A stretch of DNA of 64,000 bases, taken from positions 232,938 to 296,937 of the forward strand of contig NZ_FOFA01000006.1 of assembly GCF_900110855.1 (NCBI RefSeq), read 5' to 3'. Below, in pieces: positions 33,155 through 42,298 of this stretch. Made by a program: the position numbers and the translations under genes. Numbering within the stretch: position 1 is the stretch's first letter; the number at the start of each line of letters is the position of its first letter. The notes beneath the pieces are model-generated. The model was not told the DNA's origin and searched no databases. It worked only from the letters and a program-made list of their open reading frames with translations. This DNA comes from Microlunatus flavus. GTDB taxonomy: Bacteria > Actinomycetota > Actinomycetes > Propionibacteriales > Propionibacteriaceae.

Positions 33155-34261
33155 TCAGCCCCACTCACCCACCTCTGACCTGGTGGGCGCGAGCCGGAGC
33201 TCGGTGGGTCCTGCGGGATCGCGCTCGACGACCTGGACCGGAGGCCAGACCCACTGCCAGACGGGGACGTCCGGAGGGCGGGAGAACCGGATGCGGCCCC
33301 GAGTGCCCTCGACCGCGACCTCGGACCAGAACCCGACGGTCCGAGGTCGCTCGGCGTCGTGCCGCCGGAGCACGTCGGCGATGACGGCGATCGAGTCGTA
33401 GCCCTCGAGCGCGACGAAGGACGGCGGCTCCCGCAGCTGTTCACGGAGGCTGTCGTCGACTCGGGCAGCGAGCGGGCTGAGCTGCTCGGGCCGGTAGCGC
33501 AAGAACGGGACGGCCGAACCCGAGCCTCCGCTCAGCCTGCCCCATGGCGCGAACTCGGGCTGCCCCGCCGGGGCGCCGATCGTGACTCCGGTGAGGCGCG
33601 GATCTCTGCGCACGGCCTGGACGATGGAGATCGCGGGCTCGGGGTGCCCGACCAAGAGGAGCAGGGCCGTTGCCCCCGTGCCGGCAAGCTCGTCGCACAC
33701 CGCTGCCGGGCTCAGAGCGTCAGCGGTGAGCTCGACGACGCTTCCACACCGAGCGGCGAGATGCCTGGACAGAATGCGGATGCCGGCCTCCCAGTAGATG
33801 CTTCGTTGCATCACCGCGGCGACGCGGACGTGCCCAGCCCGCAGAAGGTGGTCGGCGAAGACGCACCAGCTGTGGGACTGGGTCGGCGCGACCCGCGCGA
33901 CCCAGTCCGCGGGCCGTGGTGTGAGCTCGTCAAGAACCGCCGACGAGCAGAGGAACGGCACCTCCAACGCCTCGGCGGCTGCAGCCGCAGCGCGAGCAGC
34001 AACGCTGTGGTACTCACCGACGAGCGCGACCACGCCGTCCCGGGTCAGCTCTTCCACCGCGACGGCAGCCCGTCCAGGATCAGCGGCGGTGTCTCGCACC
34101 ACCAGCTCCAGACTTCTCCCGGCCAGCGCCTCGGTCTCGTTGACGTCCCGCACCGCCAGCTGGAGCCCGGCGAGCAGGTGCCGGCCCGCCTCGACCCAAC
34201 CGGGTCGACTCAGGGGGACCAGTGCTCCGATGGGCACGGCGCTGCCGCGGGAACGCCTCAT
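33155..34261 (-). CDS. Periplasmic-binding-protein-like domain protein without export signal
   Basis: A 368-residue protein resembling AmiC/urea and branched-chain amino acid binding proteins (family 5/6): GALVPLSRPGWVEAGRHLLAG at the N-terminus, VVALVGEYHSVAARAA and FVALEGYDSIAVIADVL. The ATG at 34261 has GGGGGACC upstream. The N-terminus (MRRSRGSAVPIGALV) shows neither a signal peptide nor a lipobox, and no permease or ATPase genes are near, so it may be a cytoplasmic ligand sensor. It reads toward the hydrolase gene but has a separate stop 122 nt away. Confidence 0.8.
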   Translation of the reverse strand: MRRSRGSAVPIGALVPLSRPGWVEAGRHLLAGLQLAVRDVNETEALAGRSLELVVRDTAADPGRAAVAVEELTRDGVVALVGEYHSVAARAAAAAAEALEVPFLCSSAVLDELTPRPADWVARVAPTQSHSWCVFADHLLRAGHVRVAAVMQRSIYWEAGIRILSRHLAARCGSVVELTADALSPAAVCDELAGTGATALLLLVGHPEPAISIVQAVRRDPRLTGVTIGAPAGQPEFAPWGRLSGGSGSAVPFLRYRPEQLSPLAARVDDSLREQLREPPSFVALEGYDSIAVIADVLRRHDAERPRTVGFWSEVAVEGTRGRIRFSRPPDVPVWQWVWPPVQVVERDPAGPTELRLAPTRSEVGEWG

Positions 34262-34901
34262 GGATGGTCCCCCTTCGCCCGAGGGCCTATCACCAAGGTC
34301 GGTCCTCCGCTCCTGCCGGCCGCCCAGTCGCGGGGCCACGACGTCTCGTCGGACCAACCTGTCAGCACGCGGCGCCGGAGGGGACCAGACGGATCTGCCA
34401 CAAGGGGCAACTTCCCAGCCAAGCTCGGCAGCGTCATGGAGGACGCGGCCTTCACGTAGACCTGGCTCAGGACGGACGTCGAGGCCCGGACCACCCTGGC
34501 TCGGCCCCGGAGAAGGCGACAGCATCCCGGACGCCGCTTCGGCGCGCCCGGGAGCGCTCGTTCGCCTCGAGGTGTCCAGACCGTGACCGCATCCGAGCAC
34601 GCGGACGCCGGCACCCGATCGATGGCCGATGGACGACGAGGCTCCCGGGTCGGCCGGGCCCCCCGGGCTCCGGACCAACGGTGAGGACGACGGTTCCCCC
34701 GCCCCCGCTCGACGAGAGCGCCCACGCCCATCTCTCGGCTGCAAGGCCACGTGGTGAGCCTTCTCCCGTCCGGTTCGCCACCGCCACCACCACGGGCACC
34801 CCTCGGCTTCACGTCAGGCCGTCGGTCGAACCGCGTCGCCGTGGCCGAACCTCTCCCACGGCGCGCCACGCTGAGGACGGCTACGGACGTGCGTCGGCCT
34901 G
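34262..34901. other. No recognisable gene
   Basis: A 640-nt gap. A 110-residue open frame on the minus strand (34467-34799) has no recognisable motif. The left end should hold the binding-protein promoter. Confidence 0.5.
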
Positions 34902-34919
34902 ACATACCTACTAGTATGT
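34902..34919. promoter_or_regulatory. TetR operator over a leaderless-type promoter
   Basis: ACATAC (34902-34907) and GTATGT (34914-34919) are exact arms around CTACTA. TAGTAT (34912-34917) looks like a -10 box six nt before the GTG at 34924, so the TetR mRNA is probably leaderless and autorepressed. Confidence 0.65.
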
Positions 34920-34923
34920 ACAC

Positions 34924-35508
34924 GTGACGAGCCAGGATCGGCTGTTGGAAGCAACCCAGGAACTGATGTGGGAGCGCGGCTACGCCTCGACGAGCCCCCG
35001 GAAGATCTTGGACCGCGCCGAGGTCGGGCAGGGCAGCATGTACCACCACTTCGGCAGCAAGGAGGTGCTTGCGGCGGCGGCCTTCGAGCGCAGCGCCGCG
35101 GCCACCCTCGCGCGGGCGGAGTCTGTGCTGGCCGGGAGCGAGGAGGACGCCGCGAGCCGGGTCGTCGGCTACCTGCTGGCTCAGCGGGACGTCCTGCTCG
35201 GATGCCCGGTCGGCCGTATGGCGAGCGACCCCGACGTGCTCGCTTCCGACTCGCTGAGCGCGATCCTCCGCACGACCTTCGCCCAGGTGCGCGCGCTGCT
35301 GACCGAGGTGATCGCCACCGGGATCGCCGCGGGTGGGCTTCGTGCCGCAGACCCGGCCGAGCTGGCCGACACCGTGCTCGCCGTCGTGCAGGGGGGGTAC
35401 GTGCTGGCCCGGGCCGAGGGCGACGCCGAGCCTTTCGAGCGCGCGGTCCGAGGCGCGGCCGCCATGCTCCGTACGGACGGGGAGCGGGGCGACCGTGCGA
35501 AGCGTTGA
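34924..35508 (+). CDS. TetR-family transcriptional regulator
   Basis: A 194-residue regulator: helix-turn-helix STSPRKILDRAEVGQGSMYHHFGSKEVL (about 22-49, written in part) and a TetR_C ligand domain. GTG 34924 lies right behind the operator at 34902-34919. It is the first gene of an operon with a cupin, a DUF4865 protein and an epimerase; the cupin starts 14 nt inside its end. TetR genes leading DUF4865 genes are a recurrent arrangement in actinobacteria. Confidence 0.9.
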   Translation: MTSQDRLLEATQELMWERGYASTSPRKILDRAEVGQGSMYHHFGSKEVLAAAAFERSAAATLARAESVLAGSEEDAASRVVGYLLAQRDVLLGCPVGRMASDPDVLASDSLSAILRTTFAQVRALLTEVIATGIAAGGLRAADPAELADTVLAVVQGGYVLARAEGDAEPFERAVRGAAAMLRTDGERGDRAKR

Positions 35509-35902
35509 CACCCGCACGCTCGAGCTGGGTGACGACCGGCGCTCGGGAGGAGCCGTTCACGGCACCGGGCTGGCCGCCGCGTCGGATCCACGCCTGCACG
35601 TCTACCTGGTCCAGTTCGCGCCCGGCAGCCGCACCGCGTGGCACGCCCACGCCGAAGGCCAGCTGCTGGTCTGCACCGAGGGCCGGGGGTGGGTCGGGAC
35701 GCGCGACGGCGATCGGCTCGACCTTGTTGCCGGGACCGCCGTGTGGACCGAGCCCGGGGAGGAGCACTGGCACGGGGCAAGCCCCACGTCCGCGATGACC
35801 CACCTGGCCGTGCAGACCGCAGAACCACCGAGCGACGGCAGCACCTGGTCCGAGCTCGTGGACGACTCGACCTACGGAGGAACGCCGTGCCCGCACAGCT
35901 GA
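35495..35902 (+). CDS. Cupin-domain protein
   Basis: A 135-residue single cupin barrel. Motif 1 supplies metal ligands in WHAHAEGQLL and motif 2 the last histidine pair in EEHWHGASP. GTG 35495 overlaps the end of the TetR gene by 14 nt, and the gene in turn overlaps the DUF4865 gene by 16 nt. Small cupins of this kind are often dioxygenase-like or carboxymuconolactone-associated; its reaction is not known. Confidence 0.85.
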   Translation: MRSVDTRTLELGDDRRSGGAVHGTGLAAASDPRLHVYLVQFAPGSRTAWHAHAEGQLLVCTEGRGWVGTRDGDRLDLVAGTAVWTEPGEEHWHGASPTSAMTHLAVQTAEPPSDGSTWSELVDDSTYGGTPCPHS

Positions 35903-36477
35903 TCGCGCACTACCCCATCGCGCTCCCCCGGGACTACGACATGTCGGTCATCCGCGAGCGCGTGCAGACCCGCGGCTCGGCCCTCGACACCCGAGCAGGT
36001 CTCGTGGCCAAGGCCTACTGCGTGCGCGAGGCGGGCGTCGAGGGTGCAGAGCGCAACGAATACGCACCCTTCTACCTCTGGGGCGACACGGACGCCGCGG
36101 CGGACTTCCTGTGGCGGGGCACCGGCTTCCACGGCATCGTCCACGACTTCGGTCGCCCGCGGGTGCACACCTGGGTGCCCGAGGCGGTCGCGTCCGGTCC
36201 GGTTCCTGCCGATGCGGTCACGCATGCGACTGTCGACGTCCGTCCGATAGCTCCCGACACGGACCTGGTCGCGCTCGCCGCCGAGCTGCGCGAGCAGACC
36301 CACGAGCTCGTCGGGGCCGGTGAGGTGCACCTGAGCGTGGCCGGGATCGACCCGACCCACTGGACGGTCGTGCGCTTCTCGACGGGCAGCGGACCGCGCT
36401 CGGGCCCGGGTCTGCAGTACCGCGTGCTCCACGTGAGCCAGCCGGCCGAGGTGACGTCCAGGAGAACGACGGACTGA
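35887..36477 (+). CDS. DUF4865 family protein
   Basis: A 196-residue cytoplasmic protein of the DUF4865 family, recognised by [19 protein letters not shown] at the N-terminus and [19 protein letters not shown] and [17 protein letters not shown] in the middle. It is probably a ferredoxin-like alpha+beta barrel similar to dimeric monooxygenases, but no reaction is established. GGAGG lies 6 nt before GTG 35887. It is the third gene of the TetR operon. Confidence 0.8.
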   Translation: MPAQLIAHYPIALPRDYDMSVIRERVQTRGSALDTRAGLVAKAYCVREAGVEGAERNEYAPFYLWGDTDAAADFLWRGTGFHGIVHDFGRPRVHTWVPEAVASGPVPADAVTHATVDVRPIAPDTDLVALAAELREQTHELVGAGEVHLSVAGIDPTHWTVVRFSTGSGPRSGPGLQYRVLHVSQPAEVTSRRTTD

Positions 36478-36484
36478 GGCGTCG

Positions 36485-37345
36485 ATGAGGATCCTGCTGG
36501 CCGGCGGCACTGGTGTCCTGGGTCGTCGCCTCAGCCGACGGCTGGTGACGGAGGGCCACGAGGTGGCCGCCACCACACGTCGTCCAGAGCGGGCGCCTGC
36601 CCTGGCCGCGCTGGGGGTGACGCCGCTCGTCCTGGACGTGTTCGACGTCAACTCGGTGTCGAAGGCGTTCGAGCAGCACCGGCCCGACGTGGTCCTGCAC
36701 CAGCTGACCGACCTGAGCGAGGGCGATGTCGAGGCGAACGCGTCTCTGCGAGCCCGCGGCACCTGGTCGCTGGTGGACGCCGCCACGAAGGTGGGCGTCG
36801 AGCGGATGATCGCGCAGAGCATCTCCTGGGCCTACGTCCCAGGTCCCGGCCCTGCAGACGAGTCCGTCGGCCTCGACCTGAGCGCGCCGCACCCACGCGC
36901 CGTCACGGTCGAGGGGGTCGGCCGCCTGGAGTCTGCGGTGGCGGAGCTGGCCGGTGGTGTCGTGCTGCGGTACGGGACCCTCTACGGACCCGGGACCTGG
37001 TACGGGCGAGGGGGTCGGATCAGCCGACAGGTTCTCGGCGGGAAGTTGCCGGCCACGGCGGACATCACCTGCTTCCTTCACGTCGCGGACGCCGTCCAGG
37101 CCGCCGTCGACGCACTCGACTGGCCCCCGGGTGCGGTCAACGTCGTCGATGACGAACCGGCGCCGGGCACGGAGTGGCTACCGGCTTTCGCCCGGGCGCT
37201 CGGCGCTCCAGCGCCGCCGGTGGGTGGGGAGCCGGGTGGCCGCAGCAGGGCTGTGTCCAACCGCCGGGCCCGGTCTCTGGGCTGGCTACCTGCCCACCCG
37301 ACCTGGCGCACCGGCCTCCCGGCCTCGCTGCACGAAGCATGCTGA
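36485..37345 (+). CDS. NAD(P)-dependent epimerase/reductase (extended SDR/NmrA-like)
   Basis: A 286-residue Rossmann protein. The cofactor motif is [13 protein letters not shown] (4-16), with VVLHQLTD after the third strand and [18 protein letters not shown] in the C-terminal substrate domain, as in atypical NAD-dependent epimerases. The usual YxxxK is not clear: WAYVPGPG stands at that place. It follows the DUF4865 gene by 7 nt and completes the TetR operon. Confidence 0.85.
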   Translation: MRILLAGGTGVLGRRLSRRLVTEGHEVAATTRRPERAPALAALGVTPLVLDVFDVNSVSKAFEQHRPDVVLHQLTDLSEGDVEANASLRARGTWSLVDAATKVGVERMIAQSISWAYVPGPGPADESVGLDLSAPHPRAVTVEGVGRLESAVAELAGGVVLRYGTLYGPGTWYGRGGRISRQVLGGKLPATADITCFLHVADAVQAAVDALDWPPGAVNVVDDEPAPGTEWLPAFARALGAPAPPVGGEPGGRSRAVSNRRARSLGWLPAHPTWRTGLPASLHEAC

Positions 37346-37882
37346 ACGGCGAGCCCCGGTCGGGTGTTCTCGATCCAGGTCCCCGCGCCGCCCGTGCCTC
37401 TTCAGGGCTGGCTGCCTCCGGCTGACCCGTTGCGCCGCGAACCCTGCTCTGCGTGGGTTGACGCAAGAAGGACCTCCTGGTGCCGGTCGCAGACAGGTCG
37501 TCGTCCACCACTCGGAGGCACCCGGTGGCTCAGACCGATGCTCGTCTGCTGACCCAGGATATCGAGCTCAGCCCAGCAGCGACCGGAGGAGGTCTTGTGC
37601 TCGCGGTCCTCGACCAGCCCCTCCACCTCCGCCGGTGGATGTCGGCCTCGCTGGCCGGACGCTCCACCTGGTCGGCATCGCCTACGTCCACCGGCTCTCG
37701 CCCCGCAGCCCGGCTGGCTCGGGTGAACAGCCGCTCGCCCCTTCGGCAGCTCCTGGCCGGGAGAGTGGTGGTCCCATGCGACCCCGGGCGCCTTGCCCGA
37801 CCTCGCTGCTCCCCGTCCACCGGCTGCCGACGCCACCTCGTGCGGCCTCGTCGAGGGGGCCCTCACAAACCCTGTCGCAGCC
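37346..37882. other. No recognisable gene
   Basis: A 537-nt gap between convergent genes. Open frames on both strands lack domains and ribosome sites. I see no clear terminator. Confidence 0.5.
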
Positions 37883-38653
37883 TCAGCGGTCCGGACCCCC
37901 GTCGGGCTTCTGCCATACGGCGGACAGCCAGTCCTCGAGGGTGGGACCGTCGATCTCGGTTCCCGCTCGGGCCAGCAGAGCACCGTTGCGCATCGCACGT
38001 CCCGCTCGACCAGGGAACGGCACCCCGACGACGTGCAGCCGTTCACCCCGAGCAACGGCGATGCGCCGTGCCACGTCGGGGATCTCGTGCACCTCGGGAC
38101 CGGCGAGCTCGTGACGACCGCCCGGCTGCTCGACGGCCAGCCGGACCAGGTGTCGAGCGACCGTCCGCGCCGCCACGGGCTGCGAGCGCATCTGAGGCAC
38201 CACGGCGAACCGCCCGCGCCGCGTCAGCGCGATCATCTGAGCCGCGAACTCGAAGAACTGGGAGGCGCGCAGAACCGTGGCCCCGACCGGACCAGCCAGC
38301 ATCGTCTGCTCCTGAACCAGCTTGGCTCGGTAGTAGCCGTAGCCGGGGACGTCCTCCATCCCGAGGATCGACAGCGTCACGAGGTGTCGAACGCCAGCGT
38401 CCGCCGCACAGGCCTGAAGCGCCTCCGACGTGGCCTTGAAGAACTCTTCCGCCGGACCTCTCCGCACCGAGGCCACGTTCAGGGTGTCGATCACCGCGTC
38501 GACCCCGGCCAGAGCAGTGGCGAGCCTGACCTGGTTCCGGACATCCACGCCCCTCCGCCGGCTGAGCGCGACGACCTCGTGACCCGCGCTCTCCACCTCC
38601 TCGACGACGTGGTGCCCGACGGTGCCCGTCCCGCCAGCAACTGCAATTCGCAC
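37883..38653 (-). CDS. NmrA-like NAD(P)-binding protein (atypical SDR)
   Basis: A 256-residue protein with IAVAGGTGTVGHHVV at the N-terminus, the GxxGxxG of atypical SDRs, and YGYYRAKLVQEQ (YxxxK-like: Y-R-A-K) in the middle. Members are NAD(P)H-dependent reductases or redox sensors. GTG 38653 has GAGGAGGA upstream. It is divergent from a TetR gene with an 18-bp operator in the gap (38699-38716). Confidence 0.87.
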   Translation of the reverse strand: MRIAVAGGTGTVGHHVVEEVESAGHEVVALSRRRGVDVRNQVRLATALAGVDAVIDTLNVASVRRGPAEEFFKATSEALQACAADAGVRHLVTLSILGMEDVPGYGYYRAKLVQEQTMLAGPVGATVLRASQFFEFAAQMIALTRRGRFAVVPQMRSQPVAARTVARHLVRLAVEQPGGRHELAGPEVHEIPDVARRIAVARGERLHVVGVPFPGRAGRAMRNGALLARAGTEIDGPTLEDWLSAVWQKPDGGPDR

Positions 38654-38698
38654 CGGGTCCTCCTCGCCTCACCGCCGGTGATCGGCGCCGAGCGACAA

Positions 38699-38716
38699 CC
38701 GTACCGCTCGGTACGG
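38699..38716. promoter_or_regulatory. TetR operator, NmrA/TetR divergent promoter
   Basis: CCGTACCGCTCGGTACGG: 8-bp arms match exactly around a CT centre. It lies 46 nt from the NmrA start and 14 nt from the TetR start. The copy at 33086-33103 differs by one base. Confidence 0.8.
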
Positions 38717-38729
38717 ATAGGGTGAGGAC

Positions 38730-39350
38730 GTGGTCAGCCGCCAGAGCAGACAGGAGCGCACTCGGCACCTGGCGCTTCGGGCCGCCGAACTCTTCGCCGA
38801 GCGCGGCTACACCTCCACCTCGATGGCCGACGTCGCTGCCGCCGCCGGCGCCTCGAAGGAGACGCTCTACGCCTACTTCGGCAATAAGGCGGGACTGCTC
38901 CGGGCAGCGCTCACCATCCTGATCCACCCTCAGCAGGACGGGTCCGAGCCCACGGCCTCGTCCTCGAACAGCCCAGCCGACGCGCAGGACGAGCTGACCC
39001 TGTTCTTGACGTCCCTGGTCGGCAGGTTGATGCAACCCTCCTACCTCGCCCTGGCGCGGATCGTCGTAGGCGAGGTTCCACGCGATCCGTCGCTCGGGGA
39101 CCTGTTCCGGTCGGCGGTGGCGGAGCCGGCCATCCGGGCCGCCGCAGCGGTCGTCGAGCGGGACGATCGGTCGTTCGTCGGTGTCGTCGACAGCGAGGCC
39201 GCTGGTCGCCTCCTGATCGGGTCTGTCCTGACCTACGTGCTCCTGGACGGCCTGCTGCGGAGCCCGGCCGACGTCGTCCTGCCCGGTGACGAGGTCATCG
39301 CCCGCCTGGTGACGACCTTCCGCCAGACCCGGGACTTCCAGGGCGGCTGA
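38730..39350 (+). CDS. TetR-family transcriptional regulator
   Basis: A 206-residue regulator: the helix-turn-helix is TSMADVAAAAGASKETLYAYF (within 31-51) and the C-terminal domain resembles AefR/TetR_C_7. GTG 38730 follows its presumed operator by 14 nt. Its targets are probably its own gene, the divergent NmrA gene and, by operator identity, the hydrolase operon at 33032-31158. Confidence 0.9.
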   Translation: MVSRQSRQERTRHLALRAAELFAERGYTSTSMADVAAAAGASKETLYAYFGNKAGLLRAALTILIHPQQDGSEPTASSSNSPADAQDELTLFLTSLVGRLMQPSYLALARIVVGEVPRDPSLGDLFRSAVAEPAIRAAAAVVERDDRSFVGVVDSEAAGRLLIGSVLTYVLLDGLLRSPADVVLPGDEVIARLVTTFRQTRDFQGG

Positions 39351-39565
39351 CGAGGTGCGCCTCCTCCCACCGCTCCGCTCCGCTCGAGCATCGGGCCGGC
39401 CGGGAGCTGCGGTGCCGCCAGTCGGCTCGTCCGCAGAGCACCGCACACACCCCCGAGCAGGGTCGTCCAACGGGCGTCCGGTGCGAGCCGCACGGCAGTT
39501 CCGCCCGGTGCAGCCGGACCAGCGCGCTGTCTCCAGAAGCGTCGGAACCGCCCGAGCATCGGACC

Positions 39566-39763
39566 ATGGCCACCATCGGACCCTCGGCGATCTTCAGCCA
39601 TGTCGTGGCTCACGTGGCACCTTTGTTGACGTGGGTCCTCACTCACCTCGACGAAGAGCCCACTGCCGTGTCTCTCGCCCGGCGGGCGGTCATGAGCGAG
39701 CGGACTTTCGCCCGTCGGTTCATCGCCAAGACGGGCACAACTCCTCACAGGTGGTCGCCACCT
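39566..39763 (+). pseudogene. AraC/GlxA-type regulator remnant
   Basis: About 50 residues (LLTWVLTHLDEEPTAVSLA, then MSERTFARRFIAKTGTTPHRW) are the first helix-turn-helix of a GlxA-family AraC regulator. The N-terminal DJ-1/PfpI-like domain and the second helix-turn-helix are gone, and the frame continues into unrelated sequence. It lies between a TetR gene and a cupin gene and is a clear fragment. Confidence 0.75.
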
Positions 39764-39786
39764 GCGGCTCGGGCGCACCCCGCACG

Positions 39787-40101
39787 TCAGACAGAACCCC
39801 TGCGCTCCACGACCAGCACACGCGCGACCGGCGCCGGATGGGCGACGTGCTCGTCGCCCGGCTCCGCGAGGCAGATGCGTCCAGGAGTCAGGCGCTCCAC
39901 GAGCTCTTCCCCGCTGCCGGTCTTGTGGTGCATGTCGACGGCACCGTCGAGCACGACGAAGACCTCAGGCCCGTCGTTGACGTGCCAGACGTAGGGACTG
40001 TCCGTCCAGTGCAGCCGTACCGTCGCCTGGTCGATCTCCGTGACGTCGGTGGCACCCCAGGCCCGGTCAGCCGTGTACTCGCTGGCCTCGATGAAACGCA
40101 C
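39787..40101 (-). CDS. Small cupin protein
   Basis: A 104-residue cupin: VWHVNDGPEVFVVLDGAVDM carries motif 1 (H, E) and EPGDEHVAHP motif 2. GTG 40101 is chosen because GGAG lies upstream; a longer frame to 40203 has no site. It is downstream of the EamA transporter on the same strand with a 141-nt gap. No function can be named. Confidence 0.8.
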   Translation of the reverse strand: MRFIEASEYTADRAWGATDVTEIDQATVRLHWTDSPYVWHVNDGPEVFVVLDGAVDMHHKTGSGEELVERLTPGRICLAEPGDEHVAHPAPVARVLVVERRGSV

Positions 40102-40242
40102 AACCCTCTCCTCACTGCCTTGTCGCCAGACCGGGACCGCGGAAGCGCGACCTCGGAGGTAGGGGTGGCCGCCTCGCGGGTGGCAGGCCTGAGGGCGCGA
40201 CATGCCGCGGGCGGTCGAGCGGGCAGTCCGCCGCCCGCAGCC

Positions 40243-41196
40243 TCACGAGCCGGACCCCTCGACAGGGACAGGCGGCGGGGCGATGGACCCCGGTGCCGTG
40301 CGGGACCACCGGGTGACGAGGACACCGACCACACAGAGGACGCCCCCGACGACGGACAGCAGGACCGGCACCTCTCCCAGCACGAGCCACGACAGCGCGA
40401 TGGCGACGGCCGGCACGCCGAGGGTCGTGGCCGAGAGCCTTCCGGCACCGGATCGGGACAGGGCGTACGCCCAGGTGGTGAAGGCGACGGCGGTGGGTCC
40501 GACCCCGAGGAACACGACGGCGACCACGTCCCGCCACGACGCTGCTGTCGCCTGCGTCCAGGCTTGATGGGCGAACGGCGACGTGGCGACGGCACCGACG
40601 ACGCAGCCCAGCCAGGTGGCCGTCAGAGCGTCGACGTGCGGCAACGCCAGCTTCTGGACAAGAACGCCAGCGGCGTAGAGCACGGCGGCAAGCAGCCCGA
40701 GGACGACGCCAATACGGTCGGTGACACCAGGCCGGTGGCTGCCGACAGCGATCAGAGCGACCCCAGCCAGCGCGATCACCAGTCCCAGGGCCAACGTGCC
40801 CGAGAAGCCCTCGCCGAGCCCGAGCCCGGCGACGACAGCCACGATCAGCGGCGCGAGCTGTACCAGCATCGATGCCGTCCCGGCGTCCAGGTGCCGCTCG
40901 GCCCAGTTGAGGACGACCGCATACCCCGCGAACCACAGGAGCCCGTACGCGACCACGAGCGCCAGGGTCCGGCCGGTCGGCGGCCGGCGGCGGTGCCGGA
41001 CGAGGACGAGGAGGGTGAGGACCACCGACCCCACGAGCAGCCGGCCGAACGCCAGGGCACCGGGGCCCAAGGACTGGCCGACCCACCGGATCACGACGAA
41101 CGCGGCGGCCCACAGCAGCAGGGAGGCCGCAGTGGCGAGCGCCACCAGGTGCTCGGGGGACAACCCCATCCTGCGCTGGAGGTTCGCGTCTTCCAC
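40243..41196 (-). CDS. EamA/DMT-superfamily exporter
   Basis: A 317-residue membrane protein with ten predicted spans, built as two EamA repeats (first LLLWAAAFVVIRWVGQSLGP, second starting near GVVLGLLAAVLYAAGVLV). Members export amino acids, nucleosides or drugs. GTG 41196 is preferred (GAGG 8 nt upstream); GTG 41202 is close. It diverges from a LysR gene with a palindrome in the gap, the standard arrangement for a LysR-induced exporter. Confidence 0.88.
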   Translation of the reverse strand: MEDANLQRRMGLSPEHLVALATAASLLLWAAAFVVIRWVGQSLGPGALAFGRLLVGSVVLTLLVLVRHRRRPPTGRTLALVVAYGLLWFAGYAVVLNWAERHLDAGTASMLVQLAPLIVAVVAGLGLGEGFSGTLALGLVIALAGVALIAVGSHRPGVTDRIGVVLGLLAAVLYAAGVLVQKLALPHVDALTATWLGCVVGAVATSPFAHQAWTQATAASWRDVVAVVFLGVGPTAVAFTTWAYALSRSGAGRLSATTLGVPAVAIALSWLVLGEVPVLLSVVGGVLCVVGVLVTRWSRTAPGSIAPPPVPVEGSGS

Positions 41197-41234
41197 GAGC
41201 ACACCCTCGCCCGGCGTTCTCCTAAGGACAAGCG

Positions 41235-41254
41235 AACAATCGAACTCAATTGTT
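41235..41254. promoter_or_regulatory. LysR box candidate
   Basis: AACAAT (41235-41240) and ATTGTT (41249-41254) are exact inverted arms around 8 nt, between the EamA and LysR starts. A TAGTCT sequence at 41266-41271 six nt before the LysR ATG looks like a -10 box for a leaderless message. Confidence 0.6.
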
Positions 41255-41277
41255 AAGCACGGTTGTAGTCTCTGCAG

Positions 41278-42180
41278 ATGCTCGACTTGCGGTCGCTCAG
41301 GGTGCTCCGAGCCGTCATTGCCGAAGGCAGCATGCACGGTGCTGCCACCACGCTCGGCTACACCCCGTCAGCCATCAGCCAGCAGGTGAGCGCCCTGCAG
41401 AGGGCGACCGGTCTGGCGCTGACGGCGCGCGACGGACGTCGGATCGTCCCGACGGCCGCCGCTCGGCAGCTCGCCGACGAGGCCGACCGCGTCTTCGAGG
41501 CCTTGGCGGGGCTCGATCTGCTGGTCGCCGACCTGCGCGCCGGACGCGACGGCACCCTGACCGTCGGCTACTTCGCCTCCGCGGGGTCGACCTGGGTCCC
41601 GCCGGTCATCGCCACGGTGACCAAGGAGTACCCACGACTACGCCTGGACCTCCGCCTCGTCGAAGGTGCCACCACCTACCAGCCCGATGTCGAGATCTTC
41701 GTCGAAGGCGTCTCGCAGACCACGACACCCGAGTTCGGGGCGCGCCACCTCGTCGAGGAGCCGTACTACGTGGTGGTCCGCCGCGACAGCGATCTCGCTG
41801 TCCACGACCGCATCCCTCTCAGCCTGCTGGCCGGCGAGGCGTGGATCGACAACGACGTCACTCGCGGTCCCTGTCGCCAGGTCGTCCTCAACGCCTGCTC
41901 GGCCGCCGGCTTCACCCCGACGTTCCGGGTGGAGACGCATGATTACGCCAGTGCAGTTCAGTTCGTCGCCGAGAACCTGGGGATCACCGTGCTGCCACGA
42001 CTCGGCGCACAAGGGTTGCCCCCGTCGACGCGGGCGATTCCGGTCGTCGACCCGACTCCCACCAGACGCATCGGGGTGCGGGTCCGCAAGACGGTCGCAC
42101 GCAACCCGGCTGCCGTCCGGCTTGTCGAACTTCTCGAGGCACAGGCCGGCGTGCTGAGCGAACCTGCTCCGACGCGCTGA
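41278..42180 (+). CDS. LysR-family transcriptional regulator
   Basis: A 300-residue regulator with the LysR helix-turn-helix HGAATTLGYTPSAISQQVSAL (within 20-40) and a C-terminal effector domain of two Rossmann-like halves (TVGYFASAGSTWVPPV; VAENLGITVLPRLG). It is divergent from the EamA exporter and probably its activator. Confidence 0.92.
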   Translation: MLDLRSLRVLRAVIAEGSMHGAATTLGYTPSAISQQVSALQRATGLALTARDGRRIVPTAAARQLADEADRVFEALAGLDLLVADLRAGRDGTLTVGYFASAGSTWVPPVIATVTKEYPRLRLDLRLVEGATTYQPDVEIFVEGVSQTTTPEFGARHLVEEPYYVVVRRDSDLAVHDRIPLSLLAGEAWIDNDVTRGPCRQVVLNACSAAGFTPTFRVETHDYASAVQFVAENLGITVLPRLGAQGLPPSTRAIPVVDPTPTRRIGVRVRKTVARNPAAVRLVELLEAQAGVLSEPAPTR

Positions 42181-42184
42181 CGCA

Positions 42185-42199
42185 GCCCGCCGCGCGGGC
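42185..42199. terminator. Stem-loop after the LysR gene
   Basis: GCCCGC-CGC-GCGGGC: a perfect 6-bp GC stem with a 3-nt loop, 4 nt after the LysR stop and also facing the end of the convergent MFS gene. No T-tract. Confidence 0.55.
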
Positions 42200-42298
42200 G
42201 GACGGTCAGCCGAGGTCCTCGACCGAGTGGTGGACGCCGGCACCCCCGGGCACGGGTCGACGCAGTGGCGGCGACACCCTCGACACCGAAGTCCAGGC

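Noticed and set aside
34467..34799. A 110-codon minus-strand frame in the gap before the TetR/cupin operon.
   Set aside because: Low-complexity Arg/Gly/Ser content and no motif.
36485..37345. Assigning a specific sugar-nucleotide epimerase name.
   Set aside because: The YxxxK active-site pattern is unclear, so only the fold can be given.
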